A stretch of DNA of 64,000 bases from Thalassobellus sediminis (GTDB lineage Bacteria; Bacteroidota; Bacteroidia; Flavobacteriales; Flavobacteriaceae): contig NZ_JBISCD010000040.1 in the NCBI RefSeq assembly GCF_044386045.1, positions 930,001 through 994,000 on the forward strand. The letters are read 5' to 3'. Shown in pieces: positions 15,343 to 24,391 of the stretch. A program made the translations under genes and the position numbers. How positions within the stretch are numbered: the first letter of the stretch is position 1; each line of letters opens with the position of its first letter. The notes under the pieces were generated by a model. The model was not told the DNA's origin. It saw only the letters and a list, made by a program, of their open reading frames with translations, and did not search any database.

Positions 15343-16980
15343 CTAATCTTCTTTTATAATTGTAGCTTCGTCGTTGTTGTCATTTGATTCAACTTTAGCT
15401 TCAATTTCTTTAACATCTTTTCCTTTTAAGTACTCTGGTAAATCCATACCAGCCATATTAAACATATCTTGTAAAGGCGGAACTGATTTATACATACCAG
15501 AAAGGAAGTTTGCTGTAGACGATTTTCCGTCATCACCATTACCACCATTTTCCCAAACAGTTACTTTATCAATCTTAATGTTTTTAATAGCTTCGGCTTG
15601 AGTTTTTACTAATTCTGGTAATTTATCAGCAATTAAAAGTAGAACAGCATCTTTAGAACTATTACCAGCAGCTTTTACAATTTGATCTAAACCAGCAGCT
15701 TGTTTGGTTAATACTTCATATAAACCTTTAGCTTCTGCTTCAGCTTTTAAGAAAATGGCATCTGCTTCACCTTTAGCAATTCTTCGTATGTTTTCAGCTT
15801 CAGCTTCAGCATCAATTTCAACTTTCTTTTTATCAATTTCGGCTGGTACAATTACATCGGCTATTTGAGAAGAACGTTCGCGTTCTGCTCTCACAGATTC
15901 TGCGCGTTGTTCAGCTGCATAAGATTCTTCTAAAGCTTTTGCTGCTTGTACTTTTTCAGAAGCAATCGCTCTTTTTTCAGCTTCTGCTTCTTTTTCTCTT
16001 CTTAGAGCATCAGATTCTGCAATAGATATTTTGGCAATGTTTTCTCCATCAATAGCACGCGCGTTAGCTTCAGATGTTTTAATTCTTTCGTCTTTTAAGG
16101 CTTCTGCTTCTCCAATTTTAGCTAATGCTATGGCACTAGCTGTTTGTACACGTTCATTTTGACTTGCTTTTGCTTCACCAATTTTTGCTTCTGCATTGGC
16201 AGCAGCAATTTGAGTTCTTTCATTTTGACTAGCATTAGCTTCACCAATTTTTGCTTTAGCATGAAGTTCTGCAACTTGAGTTCTTTCATCTTGAACGGCA
16301 TTGGCTTCACCAATAGAACCATCTCTAGTTTTTTCGGCAACCGATTTACGAGCCGCATTTATAGCGTGTGCCGCAGCTTCTTTTCCTAAAGCTTCAATAT
16401 ATCCAGACTCATCAACAATATCTGTAATGTTTACGTTAATAAGTTTTAAACCTACTTTCTTAAGTTCAGATTCTACACTTTTAGAAATATTGGTTAAAAA
16501 TTTGTCTCTATCGCTATTAATTTCTTCAATGTCCATGGAAGCAACGACTAAACGTAACTGACCAAAAATGATTTCTTGTGCTAATTCTTGAATTTCGTTT
16601 TGCCCTAAACCTAAAAGTCTTTCGGCAGCATTTTGCATAATACCAGGTTCTGTAGAAATACCAATAGTAAATCGAGATGGTACATTAACACGTATGTTTT
16701 GTTTACTCAAGGCGTTAATTAAATTGACCTCTATTGAAATAGGTGTTAAATCTAAAAACTCATAATCTTGAATAACTGGAAGTATAAAAGCAGCACCACC
16801 ATGAATACATTTAGCCGATTGACCGCCACCAACTTTACCATAAACTACTAATATTCTATCTGAAGGACAGCGTTTATACCTTCTGATTAATACAATAAAG
16901 AAGATGAAAATAAATAGAACTGCAAAGATTACAGCTATTGGTAAGCCAAATTGAGAGGCTTGTGTTGTTAATAGTAGCAT
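15343..16980 (-). CDS. floT: Flotillin-family SPFH protein
   Basis: A 545-residue membrane scaffold protein. One N-terminal transmembrane segment (about residues 12-33) is followed by an SPFH/PHB domain (about 38-215) with RILVVYGKVGGGQSAKCIHG and DITDIVDESGYIEALGKEAA-like features. A long Ala/Glu-rich coiled coil (about 215-470) follows, then a flexible acidic tail. Residues 221-309 hold four 22-residue repeats built on KIGEA-A-Q-ER-Q. Flotillins oligomerise into membrane microdomains that organise signalling or secretion complexes. The gene lies three bases after an NfeD-type gene, the classic partner (YuaF-FloT in Bacillus), and four bases before a small membrane protein. Confidence 0.9.
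   Translation of the reverse strand: MLLLTTQASQFGLPIAVIFAVLFIFIFFIVLIRRYKRCPSDRILVVYGKVGGGQSAKCIHGGAAFILPVIQDYEFLDLTPISIEVNLINALSKQNIRVNVPSRFTIGISTEPGIMQNAAERLLGLGQNEIQELAQEIIFGQLRLVVASMDIEEINSDRDKFLTNISKSVESELKKVGLKLINVNITDIVDESGYIEALGKEAAAHAINAARKSVAEKTRDGSIGEANAVQDERTQVAELHAKAKIGEANASQNERTQIAAANAEAKIGEAKASQNERVQTASAIALAKIGEAEALKDERIKTSEANARAIDGENIAKISIAESDALRREKEAEAEKRAIASEKVQAAKALEESYAAEQRAESVRAERERSSQIADVIVPAEIDKKKVEIDAEAEAENIRRIAKGEADAIFLKAEAEAKGLYEVLTKQAAGLDQIVKAAGNSSKDAVLLLIADKLPELVKTQAEAIKNIKIDKVTVWENGGNGDDGKSSTANFLSGMYKSVPPLQDMFNMAGMDLPEYLKGKDVKEIEAKVESNDNNDEATIIKED
16054..16320 (-). repeat. Four 22-residue coding repeats in the flotillin coiled coil
   Basis: Residues 221-243, 244-265, 266-287 and 288-309 of the flotillin are near-repeats starting GSIGEANA, KIGEANAS, KIGEAKAS and KIGEAEAL, each with a following ERTQ-like motif (DERTQ, NERTQ, NERVQ, DERIK). 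The DNA is repeated too, giving spurious open frames in other registers. The copies probably arose by in-frame tandem duplication of a 66-base unit. Confidence 0.8.
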
Positions 16981-16983
16981 AAA

Positions 16984-17559
16984 TTATTTATTAAGTTGTT
17001 CGACAATTAGAATTCCGTTTTCGGTAACATTTTTTACTTTTATTACTGCTCCAGATTTTAAATCGGTTTCAGAATCGGAAAGCGCTTCAAGTTCTCTTAA
17101 AGTGCCTTGTATTTTTACTTGTACTTTGCCCATAGAAGTTCTGTTAGCGCCAATGGTTAAGTATACTTCGCCAATGGTGTTTATGGCATTTTTGTATTTT
17201 AAAGTTCCACTATCGTTAAGTTTTCCCATGTAGTAAAACATAGCTGTCATGACAGTCATCATGAGTAACCCGCAAACTATAGAAATAAGGATGGTTATTG
17301 GGTTTGATAGTCCTGCATCTATACAGGCAATACCACTCCAGCCAAAAATGGTGAAAAAGCCAACTAAGTTTTTGAAAGTTATAAATTGAAAGCCAATACC
17401 AGTATCGCCTTCTATGTCACTATCTACATCTCCTAAATCATCGGCGTCGCCTCCAAGAAAGGTTAAAACCATAGATATTGTAAAAATTAAAGACCCTAAT
17501 AAGGCTATACTCCAGTATATTTTTGGGAATAATTCTAAATTTGAAAACCAATCTACCAT
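16984..17559 (-). CDS. NfeD-like OB-fold membrane protein
   Basis: A 191-residue protein with a hydrophobic N-terminal helix (about 14-34), an acidic extracytoplasmic loop rich in Asp-Gly (GGDADDLGDVDSDIEGD), two further transmembrane segments (about 60-105) and a C-terminal OB-fold domain (about 125-190) with GEVYLTIGANRTSMGKVQV. This is the layout of short NfeD/YuaF proteins, which pair with flotillin-type SPFH proteins and regulate membrane microdomains. No ClpP-like serine protease domain is present, so it is the NfeD1b-like short form. It is first in a three-gene operon with flotillin. Confidence 0.82.
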   Translation of the reverse strand: MVDWFSNLELFPKIYWSIALLGSLIFTISMVLTFLGGDADDLGDVDSDIEGDTGIGFQFITFKNLVGFFTIFGWSGIACIDAGLSNPITILISIVCGLLMMTVMTAMFYYMGKLNDSGTLKYKNAINTIGEVYLTIGANRTSMGKVQVKIQGTLRELEALSDSETDLKSGAVIKVKNVTENGILIVEQLNK

Positions 17560-17588
17560 AATAAAACCGCTTTGAAATTTTTTGTAAG

Positions 17589-17612
17589 GTAAAACTTTAA
17601 AAAGAGTTTTAC
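17589..17612. promoter_or_regulatory. Inverted repeat upstream of the NfeD-flotillin operon
   Basis: GTAAAACT and AGTTTTAC form a perfect 8-bp inverted repeat with an 8-base spacer, 30 bases before the first ATG. On the minus strand a near-consensus -7 element (TAGTATTG, 17612-17619) abuts it, so the dyad would lie around the transcription start. It may be an operator or a 5'-UTR hairpin. Confidence 0.35.
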
Positions 17613-17728
17613 AATACTAAAACTTGATTTTATATATAGGTATTTTAAAAGTGATTTTTGTTACAGAAGTGTTGTGAAAATTTATTGTATATTTTCAATT
17701 AAGGGAAGAATTAGGTCCTTAAAAATAG

Positions 17729-17763
17729 TTATGCCTGTTAGCTTAAAAAACTAACAGGCATAA
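17729..17763 (-). terminator. Terminator of the 17801-19666 TBDR gene
   Basis: A perfect 13-bp stem TTATGCCTGTTAG / CTAACAGGCATAA with a 9-base loop lies 37 bases beyond the TBDR stop. In minus-strand sense it is followed by ACTATTTTT, a weak U tract. Confidence 0.7.
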
Positions 17764-17800
17764 ATTATAAAGCTATTCTAGCTTTTAAAAGTATCAAGTT

Positions 17801-19633
17801 TTAGTTAAAATTATACCTCAAACCAAATAATAAATTACTTGGAGGCATAGGTACAAAGCCAGCTTCAATATAATCGGCATCAAAAATATTGCTTGCTGTT
17901 ATTGTAAATTCTAATTGTTTTAGGTTTATTGCTAACGAAGCATCCCAAACATTATAACTATCGCCTGTAGTACGTTCAGCATGTTTGTAAATAATATTCT
18001 GACTTACATTTTTAAATAATTGTGTACTTAAACGTGTTGTAAAATGATGTTTAAGCGTATTTAGTGAGTAACGAGAAAGCTCTTTGTTTTGGTTTAAAAT
18101 ATCATCTTCTAAAAAGTTATACCCAACGGCAAGTGTTTGGTTAAAATTACTTAGTTTAAAATGATATGCTAAATCAACTTCAAAACCTTTGGTGTTAACC
18201 TCGGTAATGTTAGTAGCTGTATAAATAGTTTCTGTAGTATTTGGACGGATATAATCAATCAAGTTTTGTGCATCTCTGTTGTAAACTGCTAACGATCCTG
18301 AAAATTTAGGAGAGAAATATTTAATTCCTACTTCTTGAGCAAAAGCTTCTTCAACTTCTAAATCTGGATTCCCTGCTGTACTAGAATCGTTATAAAACAA
18401 ATCGGTATAAGTTGGTATTCTGTATGTATAACCAACATTTCCATAGGCTTTTAATTGGTCGTTTATCTTGACACCTATATCTATCCCAGGAAATGCATAA
18501 AAATCGAAATCTGAAAAATAAGTTACTGCCACTCCTGGGGTAATATCTAATTTACCATCTGCTGTTTTAAATTCATGCTCTAAAAATAGGGTTGTCATAA
18601 ATCTATTGCGGTCTCCTAAATTATTACTTTTAATATAAACTTTAGATAAATCAACACCAAACCCAGTAGTTCCAAGATTAGATTTGTAGCTACCATTAAC
18701 TTCTGCACCAATTTTATTGGTAATGTGTAAGTTTCTGTAAACCGTTGGGTCATTTCTCAAATACACATACTCATCTTGATTTCTTTTCCAATAAACACGT
18801 GGTTTAATGGTTAGTTTTTCGGTGTTAAATGATGTAGTAAACCCTATTAAACTATTTTGAGTTTCTTCGTATTGTTCTGTAGCACTTTCTCTAGCATAGA
18901 ATCTGTTTGCACCAAATTTTCGATCTTGAAACGTAGCAATCATTTCAATAGCTTTTTTGTTTTTATTAAAAACACTTTTTATAAAATAATTACTATTGTC
19001 ATAATCAGTGTTATGTAGGTATCCAGCAGAAGACATTTTATCTACATGCACGATGTGCGATGAGTTCTCCATGTCTGCACCAACCGTGATGCCTCCATTA
19101 AATTGTCCAAAAGAACCAGTTTCTGCTTTAACTGAAACCGAGTTTTTTAATTCTTTTTTAGTGACAATATTTATAGCGCCAGTAAAAGCATTTTGCCCAA
19201 ATACACGAGCTGCAGGCCCTTTTATAATTTCAATACGCTCAATAACTTCAATTGGTAATGCGGCATTCATGGTATGGTGTCCTGTTTGCGCATCGTCCAT
19301 TTTTATACCGTCAATAAGTAATAAGGTTTGATCGAAACTTCCACCACGAATATATAAATCGGCTTGACTTCCGGCAGTACCACGACGTCTAATGTCTAAT
19401 CCGGCTACTTGTTGTAATAAATCTGCAATATTATTTGCAGCACTGTTTTTAATATCTTCTGAAGAAATTATAGAAATAGTTCTAGAGTTTTCTTTAAACG
19501 GTAAATCTATTCGTGTTGATTTGATTATAACTTCTCCAAGAGCAGTTGTGTCTTGTTGTATAATAGGCTCGTTTTGAGCGTTTCCATAGATAGAAAGGAG
19601 TATAGCAATAGCTAAAAAATAATTGTTTTTCAT
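17801..19633 (-). CDS. TonB-dependent receptor, BtuB/CirA-like, divergent from MocR regulator
   Basis: A receptor of 610 residues from the ATG at 19633. This start directly precedes the signal peptide (core YFLAIAILLSIYG); the open frame extends 11 codons upstream, but that adds a charged leader. The protein goes straight from the signal to a TonB-box-like stretch (LGEVIIKSTRI), a plug with GGSFDQTLLLIDGIK and GPAARVFGQNAFTGAINIV, and a 22-strand barrel ending LLFGLRYNFN. It lacks a CarboxypepD_reg domain and is short, like vitamin or siderophore receptors (BtuB/CirA type). The ligand is unknown. It is divergently transcribed from a MocR-type regulator, and a palindromic operator lies between them, so the two are probably a regulator-transporter pair. 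Confidence 0.85.
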   Translation of the reverse strand: MKNNYFLAIAILLSIYGNAQNEPIIQQDTTALGEVIIKSTRIDLPFKENSRTISIISSEDIKNSAANNIADLLQQVAGLDIRRRGTAGSQADLYIRGGSFDQTLLLIDGIKMDDAQTGHHTMNAALPIEVIERIEIIKGPAARVFGQNAFTGAINIVTKKELKNSVSVKAETGSFGQFNGGITVGADMENSSHIVHVDKMSSAGYLHNTDYDNSNYFIKSVFNKNKKAIEMIATFQDRKFGANRFYARESATEQYEETQNSLIGFTTSFNTEKLTIKPRVYWKRNQDEYVYLRNDPTVYRNLHITNKIGAEVNGSYKSNLGTTGFGVDLSKVYIKSNNLGDRNRFMTTLFLEHEFKTADGKLDITPGVAVTYFSDFDFYAFPGIDIGVKINDQLKAYGNVGYTYRIPTYTDLFYNDSSTAGNPDLEVEEAFAQEVGIKYFSPKFSGSLAVYNRDAQNLIDYIRPNTTETIYTATNITEVNTKGFEVDLAYHFKLSNFNQTLAVGYNFLEDDILNQNKELSRYSLNTLKHHFTTRLSTQLFKNVSQNIIYKHAERTTGDSYNVWDASLAINLKQLEFTITASNIFDADYIEAGFVPMPPSNLLFGLRYNFN

Positions 19634-19663
19634 AACAAGTAATTCAATGTGTTTTTTACGCTG

Positions 19664-19671
19664 CAAAATTC
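19664..19671 (-). promoter_or_regulatory. Probable -7 element of the divergent TBDR gene
   Basis: The minus strand reads GAATTTTG, seven of eight matches to TAnnTTTG, 30 bases before the chosen start. The palindrome at 19680-19701 lies just upstream, over the usual -33 region. Confidence 0.35.
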
Positions 19672-19672
19672 G

Positions 19673-19680
19673 TAACTTTC
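19673..19680 (+). promoter_or_regulatory. Probable -7 element of the MocR gene
   Basis: TAACTTTC matches TAnnTTTG at seven of eight positions. Transcription would then start within the left arm of the operator palindrome, which suggests autorepression. Confidence 0.35.
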
Positions 19681-19711
19681 TGGACTAGTTAAGTAGTCCA
19701 GTTTTAAAATA

Positions 19712-19724
<13 letters not shown>
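19680..19724. promoter_or_regulatory. Predicted MocR operator: three TAGTCC half-sites
   Basis: CTGGACTA (19680-19687) and TAGTCCAG (19694-19701) form a perfect 8-bp inverted repeat with a 6-base spacer. A third copy, TAGTCCGG (19717-19724), is in direct orientation to the second at 23-base spacing and covers codons 2-5 of the MocR gene. The site fills the 78-base gap between two divergent genes. The CTGGAC core resembles sites described for the MocR member TauR (from memory). Any protein bound here could control both genes. Confidence 0.6.
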
Positions 19725-21183
<1,459 letters not shown>

Positions 21184-21208
<25 letters not shown>

Positions 21209-21600
21209 TTACAAACGTCGCATCTGTATTTGTCTTTAGCGTAAAAAGGTAATGTTCCAAAGAGAAAGCCAATTATAAATGAAAAGAACGATTTAAAATC
21301 TTTAATTGTAGAATATAATTGGATTCTGTTGCTATTACAGCTAGGGCAATGTATGTCGTTGCCTTCATCGTCTATAGAATATTTTGAAATACTATCTAAA
21401 ATATCTTCAGCCTTTAAAGCATCTTTAGTTAATACTTTAAGTTTTACACCACCAATGGCGTTACTTACAAGTGGGTCTGTGTCTATGGTAAAGTTATCGC
21501 TTAAAAAAACATCGATACCTTCAGCCTCTAACCGTCCTTTTATAATTTGGGCTTCACTAGAATACTGAAATTTAGCTATGGTTTTAAAGGTATCACTCAT
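21184..21600 (-). CDS. DUF2007-type protein with zinc ribbon
   Basis: A 138-residue protein. Residues 5-70 match the DUF2007 'putative signal-transducing' domain (FKTIAKFQYSSEAQIIKGRL and SNAIGGVKLKVLTKDALKA). A C-terminal zinc ribbon has Cys85, Cys88, Cys127 and Cys130 (CPSC and CDVC). Between the cysteine pairs is a hydrophobic segment (about 104-120) that may insert in or lie on the membrane, an odd insertion in a zinc ribbon. Function is unknown; DUF2007 has a ferredoxin-like fold related to P-II-type domains. It overlaps the MocR gene end by 25 bases on the opposite strand. Confidence 0.78.
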
Positions 21601-21680
21601 AATTACAAATGTAAGTAGAACTTCTGAAGAATAGTTTCATCGTTTTTATTAAAAGCGTATTTTTGAAATTCTATTAAATA

Positions 21681-21688
21681 TAATCTTG
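21681..21688 (+). promoter_or_regulatory. Near-consensus -7 element two bases before ATG
   Basis: TAATCTTG matches TAnnTTTG at seven of eight positions and ends two bases before the ATG at 21691. If active, it gives a leaderless mRNA. Confidence 0.35.
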
Positions 21689-21690
21689 CT

Positions 21691-22140
21691 ATGAAAACGT
21701 CTTTTTTTATTCTTTTATTTATTATTTCAGGTTTTGGTTTTGCACAAAACAATTATATAGTAAAAACCGATGATGGTAGACGTGTACTTTTAAAAGCCGA
21801 TTATACATGGGAGTATATTGATGCCGAAAGTCCTAAAAATAATATTGAGGTAAAAGAAATTATAAAAACAGCTAAGAAGAATGGGTGTGAGTTAGCAAAT
21901 GATTTTACGGAACCTAAATTAGATAAGAAAATTCAAAACCAATTAAAAAAAGGACGCGCTACAATTAGTCATATTAAAGCAAAAGTGGCTAAAGATAATG
22001 ACTGTACAGTAAATGATGTGGTGTTGTTGTCTGTTTCAGAGCAAAAGGCTAAAGGCAGATATGATTTTTGTGCTAATGGAAAAAAAGTAAGCTATAAACG
22101 TGTTGGTAATTCTATTATAGAGAATAGGAAGCTTTTTTAA
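21691..22140 (+). CDS. Secreted DUF3157-like protein
   Basis: A 149-residue protein with a clear signal peptide (core SFFILLFIISGFGF, cleavage after FAQ). Residues about 22-45 (VKTDDGRRVLLKADYTWEYI) resemble the DUF3157-type motif, a short strand pair carrying DGR and TW. The rest is a Lys-rich domain with three cysteines (in NGCELAND, DNDCTVND and YDFCANG), perhaps forming disulfides in the periplasm. It stands alone before umuC. Function is unknown. Confidence 0.65.
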   Translation: MKTSFFILLFIISGFGFAQNNYIVKTDDGRRVLLKADYTWEYIDAESPKNNIEVKEIIKTAKKNGCELANDFTEPKLDKKIQNQLKKGRATISHIKAKVAKDNDCTVNDVVLLSVSEQKAKGRYDFCANGKKVSYKRVGNSIIENRKLF

Positions 22141-22151
22141 CATTCAATTTT

Positions 22152-22176
22152 ACTTAAAAATGTATTTTTTTTAAGT
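22152..22176 (+). terminator. AT-rich hairpin between the DUF3157-like gene and umuC
   Basis: ACTTAAAAA and TTTTTAAGT form a perfect 9-bp inverted repeat with a T-rich centre, 12 bases after the preceding stop. It is a weak, AT-only terminator candidate and sits in the umuC -33 region. Confidence 0.35.
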
Positions 22177-22184
22177 CTTTCAAT

Positions 22185-22192
22185 TATCTTTA
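22185..22192 (+). promoter_or_regulatory. -7-like element of umuC, five bases before ATG
   Basis: TATCTTTA matches TAnnTTTG at seven of eight positions and ends five bases before the umuC ATG, predicting a leaderless mRNA. I saw no clear SOS box next to it. Confidence 0.4.
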
Positions 22193-22197
22193 CTACT

Positions 22198-23457
22198 ATG
22201 TACGCCTTAGTAGACTGTAATAATTTTTATGCCTCTTGTGAACGGGTTTTTAATCCTAATTTATTAGGAAAACCAATCGCTATTCTTTCAAATAACGATG
22301 GCTGTGTCATTTCTAGAAGTGACGAAGCCAAAGCGTTAAACCTTCCTATGGGAGCACCTATTTTTAAATGGGAAAGTTTCTGTAAAGCAAATAATATTCA
22401 TGTATTGTCTTCAAACTACCCATTATATGGAGATATGAGTAGCCGTGTAATGTCTATATTAAAACAATTTACACCAGATGTTGAGGTGTATAGTATAGAC
22501 GAATCGTTCTTACAATTTAAAGGCTTTGAAAACTATAATTTTGATGACTACGGAAAACAAATAAGGCAACGTGTTTTAAAATGGACAGGTATTCCAACCA
22601 GTGTTGGAATTGCTCCAACAAAGGCTTTAAGTAAAGTGGCAAATAAAATAGCCCGTAAGTTTCCAAAAAAAACAAAAGGGGTGTATGTAATAAATTCTGA
22701 AGAAAAACGCATTAAAGCCCTAAAATGGACAAAAATTGAAGATGTTTGGGGTATAGGACGGCGATTAGCAAAACGTTTAAAAGAAAAAGGATGCAAGACA
22801 GCATTTCATTTTACACAATTACCAGACGATTGGGTGCGTAAAAACTTTTCAGTAGTCGAATGGAGATTAAAAAAAGATTTAGAAGGTATTTCAACCTTGC
22901 AATTAGAAGAGGTAAAAGATAAGCAAGCCATTGCCACCACCCGAAGTTTCGAATACACATTTTCAGATATCGATAACATAAAAGAACGCGTTTCAACATT
23001 TGCATCAAGTTGTGCCGAAAAATTAAGAAAACAAGACTCTAGTTGTTACGTTATCATTGTTACGCTTAGTAGCGATAGGCATAAAAAAGACTTAGAACAA
23101 CATCGTGTAAGCACCAGTGTTAATCTATCTTTTCCAACAAATTCATCTTTAATTATAAGTAATTGTGCCGTTAGCGCAGTAATGTCTATCTTTAAAACAG
23201 GAATAAAATATAAAAGGGCAGGAGTTATCGTTACAGGTTTGGTGCCGGTAGATAATTATCAATTAAATATTTTCGAGCACGAAAACCCAAAGCACCAACC
23301 CTTAATGCAAGCTATCGATAGTATGAATAGCAAGTATAAAAACTATAAAATTAAAATAGGTAATCAAGATTTAAAACGCACCTGGAAAATGCGCCAAGAA
23401 CGATTATCACCAAGATATACAACTAATATTAACGATATTATAAAAGTAAAATGTTAA
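22198..23457 (+). CDS. umuC: Y-family DNA polymerase UmuC (Pol V subunit)
   Basis: A 419-residue translesion polymerase. The palm motif ALVDCNNFYASCERVF holds catalytic Asp6, and YSIDESFL holds Asp101-Glu102. The helix-hairpin-helix region with DVWGIGRRLAKRLKEKG follows (about residue 180). The little-finger domain runs from about residue 240, and the C-terminal UmuC-specific extension (DUF4113-like) contains AGVIVTGLVP and DSMNSKYKNYKIKIG. With processed UmuD it forms error-prone Pol V. Here umuC precedes umuD by 141 bases, the reverse of the enterobacterial umuDC order, and a repeat-like element lies between them. Confidence 0.93.
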   Translation: MYALVDCNNFYASCERVFNPNLLGKPIAILSNNDGCVISRSDEAKALNLPMGAPIFKWESFCKANNIHVLSSNYPLYGDMSSRVMSILKQFTPDVEVYSIDESFLQFKGFENYNFDDYGKQIRQRVLKWTGIPTSVGIAPTKALSKVANKIARKFPKKTKGVYVINSEEKRIKALKWTKIEDVWGIGRRLAKRLKEKGCKTAFHFTQLPDDWVRKNFSVVEWRLKKDLEGISTLQLEEVKDKQAIATTRSFEYTFSDIDNIKERVSTFASSCAEKLRKQDSSCYVIIVTLSSDRHKKDLEQHRVSTSVNLSFPTNSSLIISNCAVSAVMSIFKTGIKYKRAGVIVTGLVPVDNYQLNIFEHENPKHQPLMQAIDSMNSKYKNYKIKIGNQDLKRTWKMRQERLSPRYTTNINDIIKVKC

Positions 23458-23474
23458 ATTGGGCGTTACCTTTA

Positions 23475-23550
23475 TCCTGAATTTAGTTCAGGAACAGGTC
23501 GGGCTTTCACTACTCGCTCTCTGCGAGGAGCTCAAACAAACCGTTCAATC
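23475..23550 (+). repeat. Dispersed-repeat-like element between umuC and umuD
   Basis: The element starts with the perfect hairpin TCCTGAA-TTTAG-TTCAGGA (23475-23493). A GC-richer stretch follows with CTCGC-TCTCT-GCGAG as a second hairpin (23513-23527) and ends in CAAACCGTTCAATCCC. This stretch is visibly richer in G and C than its surroundings and has no open frame. Its CTGAA-N5-TTCAG core recurs twice at 24392-24462. I recall similar text in other flavobacterial intergenic regions but cannot search. Confidence 0.5.
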
Positions 23551-23598
23551 CCTAACGAAAAATGGAGACTAATACAAACAGCAGTAATAAAGAATAAA

Positions 23599-24039
23599 AT
23601 GATAGCACATAAATCAGGAAGTTTAACATTTTTCACCCCAGAAGCAGTCGACGGCGCTTCAGCTCATTTTTTCGATGCAGGTATTTCTGCAGGATTTCCA
23701 TCGCCAGCTGAAGATTTTAAAGAACAACGGTTATCGTTAGATGAAGAATTAGTAAAAAACAAAGAGGCTACCTTTTATGCAAAAGTAAGTGGACAATCTA
23801 TGATTGGTGCAGGATTAGATGATAACGATTTATTAGTAATAGATAGAAGTTTAGAACCTTCAAATAATAAAATAGCTGTTTGTTTTTTAGATGGCGAGTT
23901 TACGGTAAAGCGCTTAAGAGTTTCTAACGGCGAGGTATGGTTGCAACCAGAAAACCCAGACTATCCCATAATTCATATTACAGAAGACAATAACTTTTTA
24001 ATTTGGGGTATTGTTACCAACGTCATTAAGAAGGTATAA
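23599..24039 (+). CDS. umuD: UmuD/LexA-type S24 peptidase
   Basis: A 146-residue Pol V accessory protein of the LexA/UmuD (S24) family. The self-cleavage site is Ala31-Gly32 (GISAGFPSPA). The catalytic dyad is Ser67 (KVSGQSMIGAG) and Lys104 (GEFTVKRL). There is no DNA-binding domain, so it is UmuD and not LexA. RecA filaments should trigger loss of the N-terminal 31 residues, giving UmuD' for Pol V. The gene lies downstream of umuC, separated by a repeat-like element, and is followed by a strong palindromic terminator. Confidence 0.92.
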   Translation: MIAHKSGSLTFFTPEAVDGASAHFFDAGISAGFPSPAEDFKEQRLSLDEELVKNKEATFYAKVSGQSMIGAGLDDNDLLVIDRSLEPSNNKIAVCFLDGEFTVKRLRVSNGEVWLQPENPDYPIIHITEDNNFLIWGIVTNVIKKV

Positions 24040-24042
24040 ACA

Positions 24043-24072
24043 AAAAACGCGAAGCATATGCTTCGCGTTTTT
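24043..24072. terminator. Bidirectional terminator between umuD and atpC
   Basis: AAAAACGCGAAGCAT / ATGCTTCGCGTTTTT is a perfect 30-base palindrome whose hairpin has A's on one side and T's on the other. It sits four bases after the umuD stop and 21 bases past the atpC stop, so it serves both convergent transcripts. Confidence 0.9.
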
Positions 24073-24093
24073 AATATATTTTAAAATAAAAGT

Positions 24094-24372
24094 TTAATCG
24101 GCTAAAACAATAACCTTATTATCTTTCATTTCTAAAGTTCCTGAATTTATTTTTAATAAAGTAGTGCCTTTGTCTCCTTTAGTAAATTTATCTTCAACTT
24201 CTTTTTCTAATTCGATACTACCTGAAATTTTCACAAACCCTTCTTTCAATAAAGAAACAATAGGAGCGTGATTTTTAAGCATTTCAAATTCACCATTTAC
24301 TCCAGGAGCAGAAATACTAGTTACTTCTCCACTAAATAGGGTTGCTTCAGGTGATACAATTTCTAAATACAT
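24094..24372 (-). CDS. atpC: ATP synthase epsilon subunit, short form
   Basis: A 92-residue F1 epsilon subunit. The N-terminal beta-sandwich is complete, with VSPEATLFSGEVTSISAPG, GEFEMLKNHAPIVSLL and a final strand NKVIVLAD. The C-terminal helical hairpin of 130-140-residue epsilons, which binds ATP and inhibits rotation in E. coli or Bacillus, is missing, as is usual in Bacteroidota. Epsilon links the gamma stalk to the c-ring. It is cotranscribed with atpD after a 99-base gap that holds three inverted repeats. Confidence 0.92.
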   Translation of the reverse strand: MYLEIVSPEATLFSGEVTSISAPGVNGEFEMLKNHAPIVSLLKEGFVKISGSIELEKEVEDKFTKGDKGTTLLKINSGTLEMKDNKVIVLAD

Positions 24373-24373
24373 A

Positions 24374-24389
24374 GTTAAACTTGTTTAAC
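24374..24389. promoter_or_regulatory. Inverted repeat directly upstream of atpC
   Basis: GTTAAAC-TT-GTTTAAC, a perfect 7-bp inverted repeat with a 2-base spacer, ends one base before the atpC ATG on the minus strand. As RNA it would place a small hairpin at the translation start. Confidence 0.4.
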
Positions 24390-24391
24390 TA

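Noticed and set aside
16128..16389. Open frames of 76-86 residues on both strands inside the flotillin gene
   Set aside because: They arise from the repeated 66-base units of the flotillin coiled coil read in other frames; the translations are low-complexity (Met/Leu/Lys- or Phe/Ser-rich) and lack start signals.
24043..24072. Operator (30-base perfect palindrome)
   Set aside because: It lies between two convergent stop codons with A/T flanks, so a bidirectional terminator explains it.
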